DNA from: Deltaproteobacteria bacterium IMCC39524
GTDB lineage: Bacteria; Desulfobacterota; Desulfuromonadia; Desulfuromonadales; BM103
Length of the DNA stretch: 64,000 nucleotides
Assembly: GCA_029667085.1 (NCBI GenBank)
Contig: JARUHJ010000003.1
Coordinates: forward strand, 372,001-436,000
Direction: 5' to 3'
Below, piece after piece: positions 51,623 through 59,126 of the stretch. Under the pieces are notes generated by a model. The model was not told the DNA's origin and ran no database searches. It worked only from the letters and a program-made list of their open reading frames with translations. Made by a program: the position numbers and the translations under genes. Numbering within the stretch: the stretch's first letter is position 1; every line of letters begins with the position of its first letter.

Positions 51623-51652
51623 AAAAAAGGCGGGAGCCCACAGGCTCCCGCC
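51623..51652 (-). terminator. Intrinsic terminator between dctP and dctQ
   Basis: GGCGGGAGCC/GGCTCCCGCC (10-bp stem, loop TGTG on the minus strand) is followed by TTTTTT in the transcribed direction. It lies between the dctP stop and the dctQ start and could lower expression of the membrane subunits relative to the binding protein. Confidence 0.85.
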
Positions 51653-51661
51653 AGGGTTTTC

Positions 51662-52819
51662 TTACTGCATGTGCTTGCCCTTAACAAAGTCCTCGTAGGG
51701 CCAAGGAGCTATGCCACCACGCTCTTGTCGCCAGTCGGCAAAGTCGGCTTTGAACTGATCCTGAGAATCCATGACTTTTTTCACGTCAGGGAATTTCACT
51801 TTCAGGCTCTCAATGTAAGTGTGAGAGGCTTTGGCGAATTCGTTGATCGTCTCTTCATCCATGCGTACGAATTCGACCTTCTCTTTAAACATTTTAACCG
51901 CTTCAGCATTGAGGTTCTCTTGCCATGCAGTCGACCAGAGCTGGGTCTCTTTAGCGGCGATGTCGACGATCCACTTCAGGTCGGCAGGCAGCTTGTTGTA
52001 AGAGTCCTTATTTATGAAAAATGCGCTCTGGCAAGAAGGTTGGTGGACGCCGGGCTGAATGACATACTTGGTGATGTCGTCAAAACCCATCGGGTAGTTA
52101 ATGGCGGGAGTACTAAATTCAGCCGCGTCGATAACGCCACGCTCCAGTGCAAGGTAGACTTCACCGCCGGGCAGGGGGGTAACACTGGCACCGAGTTGGG
52201 TCATGATGTCCATGTACCAGCCCGGAGTTCTGATGCGCATGCCTTTAAAATCAGACATTTTTGAAGCTTTTTTGTTGGAGAACAGGCCCAGCTCCTGGCC
52301 GACATTGCCGCCGGGAAGAGCGAACAGGTTGTAACGACCGTACAGCTCCTGCATCATTTCCAGACCACCGCGCTCATAGAGCCAGATGTTGTAGCCTTCA
52401 GCGTCGAGACCGAAAGGCACGGAAGCAAAGGCGACAAAAGCCTCATTCTTGCCTTTCCAGTAGCCCGGCCAGTCGTGGCCGATATCTGCTTGGCCCTTGC
52501 TGACCGCATCAAAGCTTTCCATGGCGCCAACCAGTTCGCCAGCAGAAAACAGTTTGATTTCAAGACGACCACCAGAAGCTAGCGCTACTGAGTCTGCAAA
52601 GTGCTGGGCCACATCATAAAACAGCAAGCCTTTGGACCAAGGCATGACCATCTTCCACTTGAATTCTTCTTTTGAGGCCTTGATGGTACGCAATTCTTTT
52701 TTGACGGCATCGTGACGTTTGTCGGCGCCGAACTTCTCGCGTTTGGCGGCGAAAGCTGACGGGGCGCATGCCAGGCTGAGAACGACCAGCAGGCCTACCA
52801 ACATTTTCATTCTTCTCAT
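51662..52819 (-). CDS. dctP: TRAP transporter substrate-binding protein DctP
   Basis: The periplasmic solute-binding protein of the TRAP system. The 385-residue protein has a signal peptide (about 1-24, LLVVLSLACAPSAFA). The SKMSDFKGMRIRTPG segment with the substrate-binding Arg and the WSTAWQ motif are typical. The EEFKWKMVMPWSKG start resembles TakP, which binds 2-oxoacids, so the substrate may be lactate, pyruvate or another 2-hydroxy/oxo acid; this is inference. The start at 52819 follows AAGGAGA. Confidence 0.92.
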   Translation of the reverse strand: MRRMKMLVGLLVVLSLACAPSAFAAKREKFGADKRHDAVKKELRTIKASKEEFKWKMVMPWSKGLLFYDVAQHFADSVALASGGRLEIKLFSAGELVGAMESFDAVSKGQADIGHDWPGYWKGKNEAFVAFASVPFGLDAEGYNIWLYERGGLEMMQELYGRYNLFALPGGNVGQELGLFSNKKASKMSDFKGMRIRTPGWYMDIMTQLGASVTPLPGGEVYLALERGVIDAAEFSTPAINYPMGFDDITKYVIQPGVHQPSCQSAFFINKDSYNKLPADLKWIVDIAAKETQLWSTAWQENLNAEAVKMFKEKVEFVRMDEETINEFAKASHTYIESLKVKFPDVKKVMDSQDQFKADFADWRQERGGIAPWPYEDFVKGKHMQ

Positions 52820-52854
52820 CGTGGGATCTCCTTTGCTTGGGTTATGGGTTTATC

Positions 52855-52870
52855 ATGGTCACGTGACCAT
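52855..52870. promoter_or_regulatory. 16-bp perfect palindrome in the dctP leader
   Basis: ATGGTCACGTGACCAT is fully self-complementary and lies 36 bases before dctP, downstream of the predicted start of transcription. Its outer half-sites TGGT and ACCA are 6 bases apart rather than 3, so it may be a second, lower-affinity regulator site. Confidence 0.5.
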
Positions 52871-52889
52871 TAGCAAGACTGAATATATG

Positions 52890-52909
52890 ACCAATAATTG
52901 GTATGACCA
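52890..52909. promoter_or_regulatory. Composite FadR-type operator of the TRAP operon
   Basis: ACCA (52890), TGGT (52899) and ACCA (52906) are spaced N5 and N3; TGGTATGACCA is the exact reverse complement of the site before the regulator gene. The site lies just downstream of the promoter at 52917-52945 on the minus strand and would block transcription. Confidence 0.7.
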
Positions 52910-52916
52910 CTTTTGA

Positions 52917-52945
52917 ACGTTAGCCAATCTTGTCTAGCAGGTCAA
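52917..52945 (-). promoter_or_regulatory. Candidate sigma70 promoter of the TRAP operon
   Basis: On the minus strand TTGACC (52945-52940) and TAACGT (52922-52917) are 17 bases apart. The layout of promoter followed by composite operator equals that at 58461-58511. Confidence 0.55.
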
Positions 52946-53014
52946 GAGAAAAAACAAACAGTGTTGTATCGTGTCGTTTTCTGCTGACGGTCGAGTGGTC
53001 ATAAGTCTTCCTGT

Positions 53015-53773
53015 TCAGCAGGCGGTCCAACCGCAGTCGATGGTAAAGTCAGTGCCGGTCATGCAGCCGGCGGCATCTGAACAGAGATACATGGCGGCGG
53101 CGCCTATTTCGCTCGGTTCAATCATCCTTTTGATCGCAGCTTTCTTCAGCATGATGCTGCCAATGACCTCCTCCCTGGGAATACTGTGGGTTGCAGCCTG
53201 GGCATCAATCTGATTGTCGACCAGCGGGGTGCGCACGTAGGCCGGGCAGATGGCGTTGACCGTGATGCCGAAGGGCCCGCCTTCCAGGGCGGTGGTTTTA
53301 GTTAGTCCCATGATGCCGTGTTTGGCACTGATGTATGCTGATTTGAACTCGCTGGCGCGTAGACCGTGCACCGAACTGATGTTAATCACCCGGCCCCATC
53401 CGGCAGCTTTCATGTGTGGCCAGGCGTACTTGGTGAGCAAGAAGGGAGCGGTCAGCATCAGGCGGATAATGAAGTCCCACTTGTCCTCGGGGAAATCTTC
53501 CACCGGGCTGACATGCTGAATGCCGGCATTGTTGATCAGTACATCGACCGAACCGAACTTGCCTACCGCCGCGTCGATCAGGGACTTGCAGGCCGTGCGG
53601 TCAGCGAGGTCAGCATGGACGAAGTAAGCATTGAGGCGATCGGCTTCGCGTTGGCCGGACTCGGTATTGACATCAGCCATGACCAACCGGTAGTCTCCCG
53701 CGGCCAGAGCTTCGGCGACGGCGAGGCCGATGCCGCTGGCAGCGCCGGTAACAACAGCAACTTTTTGTGACAT
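53015..53773 (-). CDS. bdhA: 3-hydroxybutyrate dehydrogenase (SDR)
   Basis: A 252-residue short-chain dehydrogenase that interconverts 3-hydroxybutyrate and acetoacetate with NAD. The cofactor motif is VVTGAASGIG (8-17), the NNAG motif is present, and the catalytic Ser-Tyr-Lys lie in INISSVHG and SAYISAKHG. The IDCGWTAC C-terminus is typical of BdhA. It is the last gene of the thiolase-CoA transferase-BdhA operon, which gives a complete path from 3-hydroxybutyrate to acetyl-CoA. AAGGAG precedes the start. Confidence 0.92.
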   Translation of the reverse strand: MSQKVAVVTGAASGIGLAVAEALAAGDYRLVMADVNTESGQREADRLNAYFVHADLADRTACKSLIDAAVGKFGSVDVLINNAGIQHVSPVEDFPEDKWDFIIRLMLTAPFLLTKYAWPHMKAAGWGRVINISSVHGLRASEFKSAYISAKHGIMGLTKTTALEGGPFGITVNAICPAYVRTPLVDNQIDAQAATHSIPREEVIGSIMLKKAAIKRMIEPSEIGAAAMYLCSDAAGCMTGTDFTIDCGWTAC

Positions 53774-53801
53774 GCAGCGTCTCCTTTATGGTTTTGATCG
53801 A

Positions 53802-55169
53802 TCAGTTGCTTTTAAGAGTGTCAGCAACCTGGAATGCGCAGCCGGTGGCATTGCGAACTTCCTCGAGGCTAGAGAAAGGGGAGATCTCGGTCAGTATCAG
53901 TCCTGCTTCAGCATCTACGGTGAAGACCGCCAGGTCAGTCACCAGCAAGTCAACCACTTGGCGGCCGGTGACCGGCAGGTCGCATTGCTCGAGAATCTTC
54001 GGCGAGCCGTCCTTGGCGCAGTGCTCCATCATGATCACTACTTTCTTGACACCGGAAACCAGGTCCATGGCGCCGCCCGGTCCCTTGACCATCTTGCCGG
54101 GGATCATCCAGTTGGCCAGGTCGCCAGTTCGACTGACCTGCATGCCGCCAAGCACCGACAGGTCGATGTGCCCACCGCGGATCATGGCGAACGATTCCGA
54201 AGAATCGAAGTAGCTGGCTCCAGGCAGGGCTGTAATGGTCTGTTTGCCGGCATTGATCAGATCGGGGTCGAGCCGGTCCTCGGTAGGAAAAGGTCCGATG
54301 CCGAGCAAGCCGTTCTCCGACTGCAGGGTGACTTGTATCCCCTCGGGAATGAAGTTGGCGACCAGGGTCGGCATGCCGATGCCGAGGTTGATATAGGCAC
54401 CGTCCGTCAGTTCCTGGGCAACGCGCTTGGCCATCCATTCGCGTTGCGGGTTGAAGCCCTTGGCCGAAATGCCGGCACCGGAAACGGTACGCTGTTCAAT
54501 CGGTTTCTCGTAGTTGCTGCCTAGCACCAGGCGGTCGACATAGACGCCGGGAACATGTATCTGGTGCGGATCGAGTTCACCAATTTCAACGATCTCTTCG
54601 ACCTCGGCCACCGTGACGCGGCCTGCTTTAGCACAGGCAACGTTGAAGTTGTTGGCCGTCTTGTTCATCACCAGGTTGCCTGCTTTGTCGGCTTTCCAGG
54701 CCTTGACGATCGCCAGATCGGCCTGAATGCTCTCTTCCAAAACATAGGAGAGACCTTTGAAATCCTTGGTGTCTTTCCCTTCGCTTAACATTGTGCCGAA
54801 ACCTGTACGGGTAAAGAATGCCGGGATGCCTGCGCCACCGGCGCGCAGTTTCTCGGCGAGGGTCCCCTGTGGCGTCAGTTCAAGCTCAAGGTCGCCATCA
54901 AGAAACTGTTTCTCAAATAAGGCGTTTTCACCCACGTAAGAGGAGACCATTTTGCGAATCTGGCGGGTCTGCAACAGCAGGCCGAGGCCAAAATCATCAA
55001 CCCCCGCGTTGTTGCTGACAAGTGTCAACTGCTTGGCACCGGAGTCGCGCAGGGCCAGAATCAGTTTTTCGGGAATGCCGCAGAGGCCAAAGCCACCGGC
55101 GGCAATGGTCATGTTGTCTGCAACCAGCCCTTCCAGAGCGGCTTTAGCATCGGTGAAGATCGGTTTCAT
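53802..55169 (-). CDS. Succinyl-CoA:3-ketoacid CoA transferase, fused A and B subunits
   Basis: Transfers CoA from succinyl-CoA (or acetyl-CoA) to acetoacetate. Residues 1-230 match subunit A ([25 protein letters not shown]) and residues 240-455 subunit B, with the catalytic glutamate E285 in the SENG motif and the GGAMDLVSG loop. In most bacteria these are two genes; the fused form resembles animal SCOT. The linker (about 220-240) is continuous and no frameshift is needed. AAGGAG lies before the ATG. The order thiolase-SCOT-BdhA supports ketone-body use. Confidence 0.93.
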   Translation of the reverse strand: MKPIFTDAKAALEGLVADNMTIAAGGFGLCGIPEKLILALRDSGAKQLTLVSNNAGVDDFGLGLLLQTRQIRKMVSSYVGENALFEKQFLDGDLELELTPQGTLAEKLRAGGAGIPAFFTRTGFGTMLSEGKDTKDFKGLSYVLEESIQADLAIVKAWKADKAGNLVMNKTANNFNVACAKAGRVTVAEVEEIVEIGELDPHQIHVPGVYVDRLVLGSNYEKPIEQRTVSGAGISAKGFNPQREWMAKRVAQELTDGAYINLGIGMPTLVANFIPEGIQVTLQSENGLLGIGPFPTEDRLDPDLINAGKQTITALPGASYFDSSESFAMIRGGHIDLSVLGGMQVSRTGDLANWMIPGKMVKGPGGAMDLVSGVKKVVIMMEHCAKDGSPKILEQCDLPVTGRQVVDLLVTDLAVFTVDAEAGLILTEISPFSSLEEVRNATGCAFQVADTLKSN

Positions 55170-55185
55170 TGGTTCTCCTTAAAGG

Positions 55186-56361
55186 CTAGCAGCGTTCGAA
55201 GATGGCGGCGACAGCTTCTCCGCCGCCGATGCAAAGGCTGGCAGTGCCGTAGCGTAGCTGCCGTGCCTGTAGCTCTCGGATCAAGGTCACAGCAAGTCGT
55301 GCGCCGCTGGCGCCGACCGGATGACCGATTGCAACAGCTCCGCCGTTGACGTTGACCTTGTCGGGGTCGATGCCCAGTTCGCGGATGGCAATCAGTGGTA
55401 CTGCGGCGAATGCTTCATTAATCTCGAACAGGTCGATGTCGGCCAGGGTCAGGCCGGCCCGTGCAATTGCTTTTTGGATGGCGCCGATCGGCGCTTCGGC
55501 AAAGTCATTCGGGGCGATACTGTTGGTCGCTGAGGCGACCAGTCGGGCGATTGGTTTCAGGTTATGACGTTCCATCGCTTGTTTGGAACAGGTCAGAACA
55601 AAGGCGGCGCCGTCATTGATAGTCGAGGCGTTGCCGGCTGTGATCGTGCCCTCCTTGTTGAACGCAGGGCGCAAGCTGGACAACTTGTCGATGTTGCCGC
55701 GGCCCGGCTCCTCATCCTGATCAACGGTGACGTCACCCTTGCGACTGCTTTTGATCACCGGAGTCAACTCATCGGTGAAAGTGCCTGCGGCAACAGCTGC
55801 CTGGGCCAGGCGGTAGGAGCGGGCGGCGTACAGGTCCTGGTCCTCACGGCTTAGACCGTGGCGCTCGACCCAGATTTCGGTGATTTCTCCCATGTGACGA
55901 TCGCTGTAGGGATCTTGCAGGGCGTCGTAAATCATCAGGTCAAGGGCCTGGGCGTGCCCCATGCGTTGTCCGGTGCGAAGCGTAGGGAGGGCATAGGGGG
56001 CAAGTGACATGCTTTCCATGCCGCCAGCAATCACGCAGGTTGCGTCACCCAGACGAATGGAGTCGGCTGCGAGCATAATCGCCTTAAGGCCGCTGCCGCA
56101 GACCTTGTTGATGGTCATGGCGTGGACGCTGTCCGGAAGGCCAGCCTTGCGCATCGCCTGGCGCGCAGGAGCCTGGCCGCAGCCGCCCTGGAGAACCTGG
56201 CCAGCGATCACTTCGTCGATCGCTGTGGCCGGGATCTGTGAGCGGTGAAGCAGGTCACGCATCACTTGGCTGGCAAGGTCCGGTGCTGAAATATCTCTCA
56301 GAGCGCCACCAAAAGAGCCAAAAGGTGTGCGTCGTGCTTCAACAATGAAAACCTCGTTCAT
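55186..56361 (-). CDS. Acetyl-CoA acetyltransferase (thiolase)
   Basis: Cleaves acetoacetyl-CoA to two acetyl-CoA, or condenses them. The 391 residues have the nucleophile C88 in NKVCGSGLKAI, the GHPVGASGAR motif with the second catalytic His, and the C-terminal CIGGGEAVA. The length is typical of AtoB/PhaA. It is the first gene of the operon with the CoA transferase (16 bases downstream) and bdhA. The start follows AGGAGA. Confidence 0.95.
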   Translation of the reverse strand: MNEVFIVEARRTPFGSFGGALRDISAPDLASQVMRDLLHRSQIPATAIDEVIAGQVLQGGCGQAPARQAMRKAGLPDSVHAMTINKVCGSGLKAIMLAADSIRLGDATCVIAGGMESMSLAPYALPTLRTGQRMGHAQALDLMIYDALQDPYSDRHMGEITEIWVERHGLSREDQDLYAARSYRLAQAAVAAGTFTDELTPVIKSSRKGDVTVDQDEEPGRGNIDKLSSLRPAFNKEGTITAGNASTINDGAAFVLTCSKQAMERHNLKPIARLVASATNSIAPNDFAEAPIGAIQKAIARAGLTLADIDLFEINEAFAAVPLIAIRELGIDPDKVNVNGGAVAIGHPVGASGARLAVTLIRELQARQLRYGTASLCIGGGEAVAAIFERC

Positions 56362-56960
56362 TCTGTTTCTCCTGACGTAGTGTTGTGGAATGTTCTTAAG
56401 TCACTCAATATGCGTGCCCTACCAATAACGTGAGTCATAAGCCTCTTGGCCGACAGTTCAAACGTAACGCTAAAGAACGTATTGTCAAATGGCTCGAACC
56501 CGACTGTTTGATGCATTGCCGTACTCATATCTCTCAGCCGTTACCATATGTTAGTAAAAAATAAAACATCGTTATGATTTTAATATAGAGCAAGTTGCGA
56601 GCCAGTGTTGCAGAGGTGCCATGGTTGTTTTTGCTCACAAAAAAAAGACACAATGATTACGAGTAGTTAGGCTTTGAGTTGTAAAACTTTAACCATGCTT
56701 AAGGAAAGCTACGAAAGGCTTGTAGTCGGAATAAGTGTATTCGCTTGACTACATATTTTTAGAGAGCTACCCTTGTCTTGAATCTGGAGATAGTTGCAGT
56801 AGAATAATCGGGGGTGCCAGAAATAGACAAAAAACGCTTCTTGTCCTGTGGGTTAGCAACAGAATATGCGGCGATCCGAATTGCTGCAGGAACGGGTCGA
56901 GGCAGGTTGACCACATTTGGCTACATGTAGCCAAAAAGAGACAACAAGAAGGGGTCACGC
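56362..56960. other. Long divergent intergenic region
   Basis: 599 bases with no convincing gene lie between the divergent thiolase and sigma54-activator genes. They hold an imperfect hairpin followed by a T-run (56721-56760) and a perfect palindrome (56916-56935). A GG-N10-GC sigma54 promoter was searched for by eye and not found. Confidence 0.5.
56916..56935. promoter_or_regulatory. 20-bp perfect palindrome before the sigma54 activator
   Basis: TTTGGCTACATGTAGCCAAA is exactly self-complementary and lies 25 bases before the activator ATG, with the Shine-Dalgarno and start directly downstream. It could be an operator for autoregulation. It differs from the FadR-type sites. Confidence 0.6.
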
Positions 56961-58406
56961 ATGAATGTACTTGAGTCGGAATCGCAGCATGGAACGCAAG
57001 AGGCGACTTTACCGTCCGAAGGACAATGGGCAGAAATCAGCCGTCGATTAACGCTTGCCAATCTTATTTTCGACCATATTGAGAATGGTGCCGTAGTCAC
57101 TGATAAAGACGGCAATATCCTCTATTTCAATCGGCCCTATGCCCGTTTTCTTGGCATCGAGGCTGAACAAGTGATTGGTAAACATATCACCGAGGTTCTC
57201 GAAGGCAGCCGCATGCATATTGTTGCCAGAACCGGCAAGGCCGAGCTCAATCAGCTCTTTACCACCCGGGGACGGGATATGGTGGTACAGCGCATCCCAA
57301 TCTTTGAGGATGGCAAGGTCGTTGCCGTATTCGGCCAGATCATGTTCAAGCAGGTCAGCGATGTGGGCCGGTTGGCCAACAACCTCAGTCTGTTGGAGAC
57401 AAAGCTTAAGTTGTATGAAAAAGAGCTGATTGCGCTGCGGTCCAGCCGGTACAATTTCGATAGTATCCGTGGTGAGAGCGCGCCGATCGTTGCTCTTAAA
57501 GAGGCCGCGATCAAAGCTGCGCTTACCGATCTGCCGATTCTCCTGACCGGGGAATCGGGAACCGGTAAAGAGTTGTTTGCCCAGGCGATTCACATGCGCA
57601 GTTCTCGGCATAAGAAACCGTCAATTCACATCAATTGCGCGGCGATCCCTAAAGAACTTTTTGAAGCAGAGCTGTTCGGTTACACGGAGGGTGCTTTTAC
57701 CGGAGCCAAACCCGGCGGAAAGCCGGGCAAGTTGGAATTGGCTGACGGCGGCACCCTGTTTCTGGATGAGATCGGTGAGATGCCACTTGAGCTGCAGCCA
57801 AAGCTGCTGCGCGTTCTGGAAGACAAACTTTTCGAGCGGGTGGGAGGCAATCAAATACTCAAAAGTGATTTTCGGATTATCGCCGCCACCAACCGTGATC
57901 TGGAGACAATGGTCAAACAGAAACTGTTCAGAGAAGATCTCTTCTATCGCTTGAATGTTATTTCTCTTGATGTGCCGCCGCTGCGCGAACGTCAGGGAGA
58001 CATCATCCCACTGGCCAGGCATCTGCTGGCCAAGATTGCCGAAAACTATCCGGGTTCTCGTTATCAACTGACCCCATCAGCAGAAAATGTGCTGGATGGC
58101 TATCATTGGCCTGGCAACATCCGAGAACTGATCAATGTTCTGGAACGCACAGCTTTTACCATTGAAGGCAACAACATTGACGCTTGCGACCTGCCTTTTT
58201 ATCTAAGTCGACCGACGCTTACTACCTTGAAAAGTGGACAGTGGGACCTGGGTGCAGTCGTCGCCGAGGCGGAACGCGAGGCCGTGCGCAAGGCTTTGGA
58301 GTTAACTGGCAACAACAAGGCCAAGGCCGCCAAGCTGCTCGGTATCCATCGTACCGTGCTTTATAAGAAGATGGCGAGATATCAGATTCCTTTGGTTCGG
58401 GAATAA
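56961..58406 (+). CDS. PAS-containing sigma54-dependent activator
   Basis: A 481-residue bacterial enhancer-binding protein. Residues ~30-140 form a PAS domain ([19 protein letters not shown]), which senses a small molecule or redox state. The AAA+ domain (~170-400) has Walker A GESGTGKE at 197-204 and the GAFTGA sigma54-contact loop at 244-249. The C-terminal Fis-type helix-turn-helix ([21 protein letters not shown]) binds DNA. The gene is next to lut genes, which suggests control of lactate or ketone-body genes, but no sigma54 promoter was found there. GAAGGGG precedes the start. Confidence 0.92.
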   Translation: MNVLESESQHGTQEATLPSEGQWAEISRRLTLANLIFDHIENGAVVTDKDGNILYFNRPYARFLGIEAEQVIGKHITEVLEGSRMHIVARTGKAELNQLFTTRGRDMVVQRIPIFEDGKVVAVFGQIMFKQVSDVGRLANNLSLLETKLKLYEKELIALRSSRYNFDSIRGESAPIVALKEAAIKAALTDLPILLTGESGTGKELFAQAIHMRSSRHKKPSIHINCAAIPKELFEAELFGYTEGAFTGAKPGGKPGKLELADGGTLFLDEIGEMPLELQPKLLRVLEDKLFERVGGNQILKSDFRIIAATNRDLETMVKQKLFREDLFYRLNVISLDVPPLRERQGDIIPLARHLLAKIAENYPGSRYQLTPSAENVLDGYHWPGNIRELINVLERTAFTIEGNNIDACDLPFYLSRPTLTTLKSGQWDLGAVVAEAEREAVRKALELTGNNKAKAAKLLGIHRTVLYKKMARYQIPLVRE

Positions 58407-58460
58407 AGAATAAAAAATGATCTGTTCACGAAATTCTGAAAACAGTGTTTTGTTTTTTTC

Positions 58461-58489
58461 TTGACTTGAAGCAGGGCGACCCATACGAT
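58461..58489 (+). promoter_or_regulatory. Sigma70 promoter of the lut operon
   Basis: TTGACT (58461-58466) and TACGAT (58484-58489) are separated by 17 bases and lie just before the composite operator at 58492. Confidence 0.65.
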
Positions 58490-58491
58490 AA

Positions 58492-58511
58492 ACCAATTAA
58501 TGGTCTGACCA
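58492..58511. promoter_or_regulatory. Composite FadR-type operator of the lut operon
   Basis: ACCA (58492), TGGT (58501) and ACCA (58508) have the same N5/N3 spacing as in the dctP promoter. The inner TGGTCTGACCA fits the FadR/LldR consensus. It overlaps the expected start of transcription, so repression is likely. Confidence 0.7.
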
Positions 58512-58530
58512 ATTATGAGGAGTTCGTCTC

Positions 58531-59094
58531 ATGCAAGAAGAGAAGTTGGTTACAGCTTTTAGTGAAGCCGCCCGCGCCGTTGGAGCTGAGGTTTCTATTG
58601 TCGCAGGTGTTGAAGCCGTGGTGGACTACGTCAAGCAACTGGCGACAGGTGCGGTCATGGTGCCGGACTTTGCCTCGGCAAAAAGGCTTGATCTGACTGC
58701 CGCTCTGAAGACGGCCGGGATCTCACTGGTGGAAAATGATCTGCGTCAGGGCGCCGCCACGGCCGTCGTCGGTTTGACCGGGGCCAATTTCGCTTTTGCT
58801 GCCACAGGGACTGTGGTGCTGGAAAGCACCAGCGAAGACATCCGTCTGGCAACCACCCTGCCGGAACATCACGTGGTGCTGCTCGATCCGGCCAAAATTC
58901 TCGAAGATGATCTGGCCGCGGTCCCCTATCTGCGGACCTTTCACCAGAACAGCCCACGCAACTACCTGGCCTATATCACCGGGCCGAGCCGCACCGCGGA
59001 TATCGAACGGGTGCTGACTATCGGCGTCCATGGTCCGAAGCAGCTTCATATCCTGCTTTTCTCCGGCCTCTCCGATAATCCGGTGGAAATGTAG
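58531..59094 (+). CDS. lutC: LutC-type LUD-domain lactate utilisation protein
   Basis: A 187-residue LUD-domain protein matching LutC/LldG, the third component of the L-lactate oxidation complex LutABC. The core has the typical GANFAFAATGTVVLEST and PEHHVVLLDPAKIL segments and the GPSRTADIERVLTIGVHGP end. TGAGGAG lies before the ATG. The gene is followed after 32 bases by the fused LutB/LutA gene, as in Desulfovibrio (DVU3032-3033-like pair). Confidence 0.92.
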   Translation: MQEEKLVTAFSEAARAVGAEVSIVAGVEAVVDYVKQLATGAVMVPDFASAKRLDLTAALKTAGISLVENDLRQGAATAVVGLTGANFAFAATGTVVLESTSEDIRLATTLPEHHVVLLDPAKILEDDLAAVPYLRTFHQNSPRNYLAYITGPSRTADIERVLTIGVHGPKQLHILLFSGLSDNPVEM

Positions 59095-59126
59095 CGGGTC
59101 TCACCTGACCGCTAAGGGATGACATT

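Noticed and set aside
56362-56960. Sigma54 promoter for the thiolase operon or activator
   Set aside because: TGGCAC-like words (for example on the minus strand near 56610-56625) have the wrong GG-to-GC spacing (7 instead of 10).
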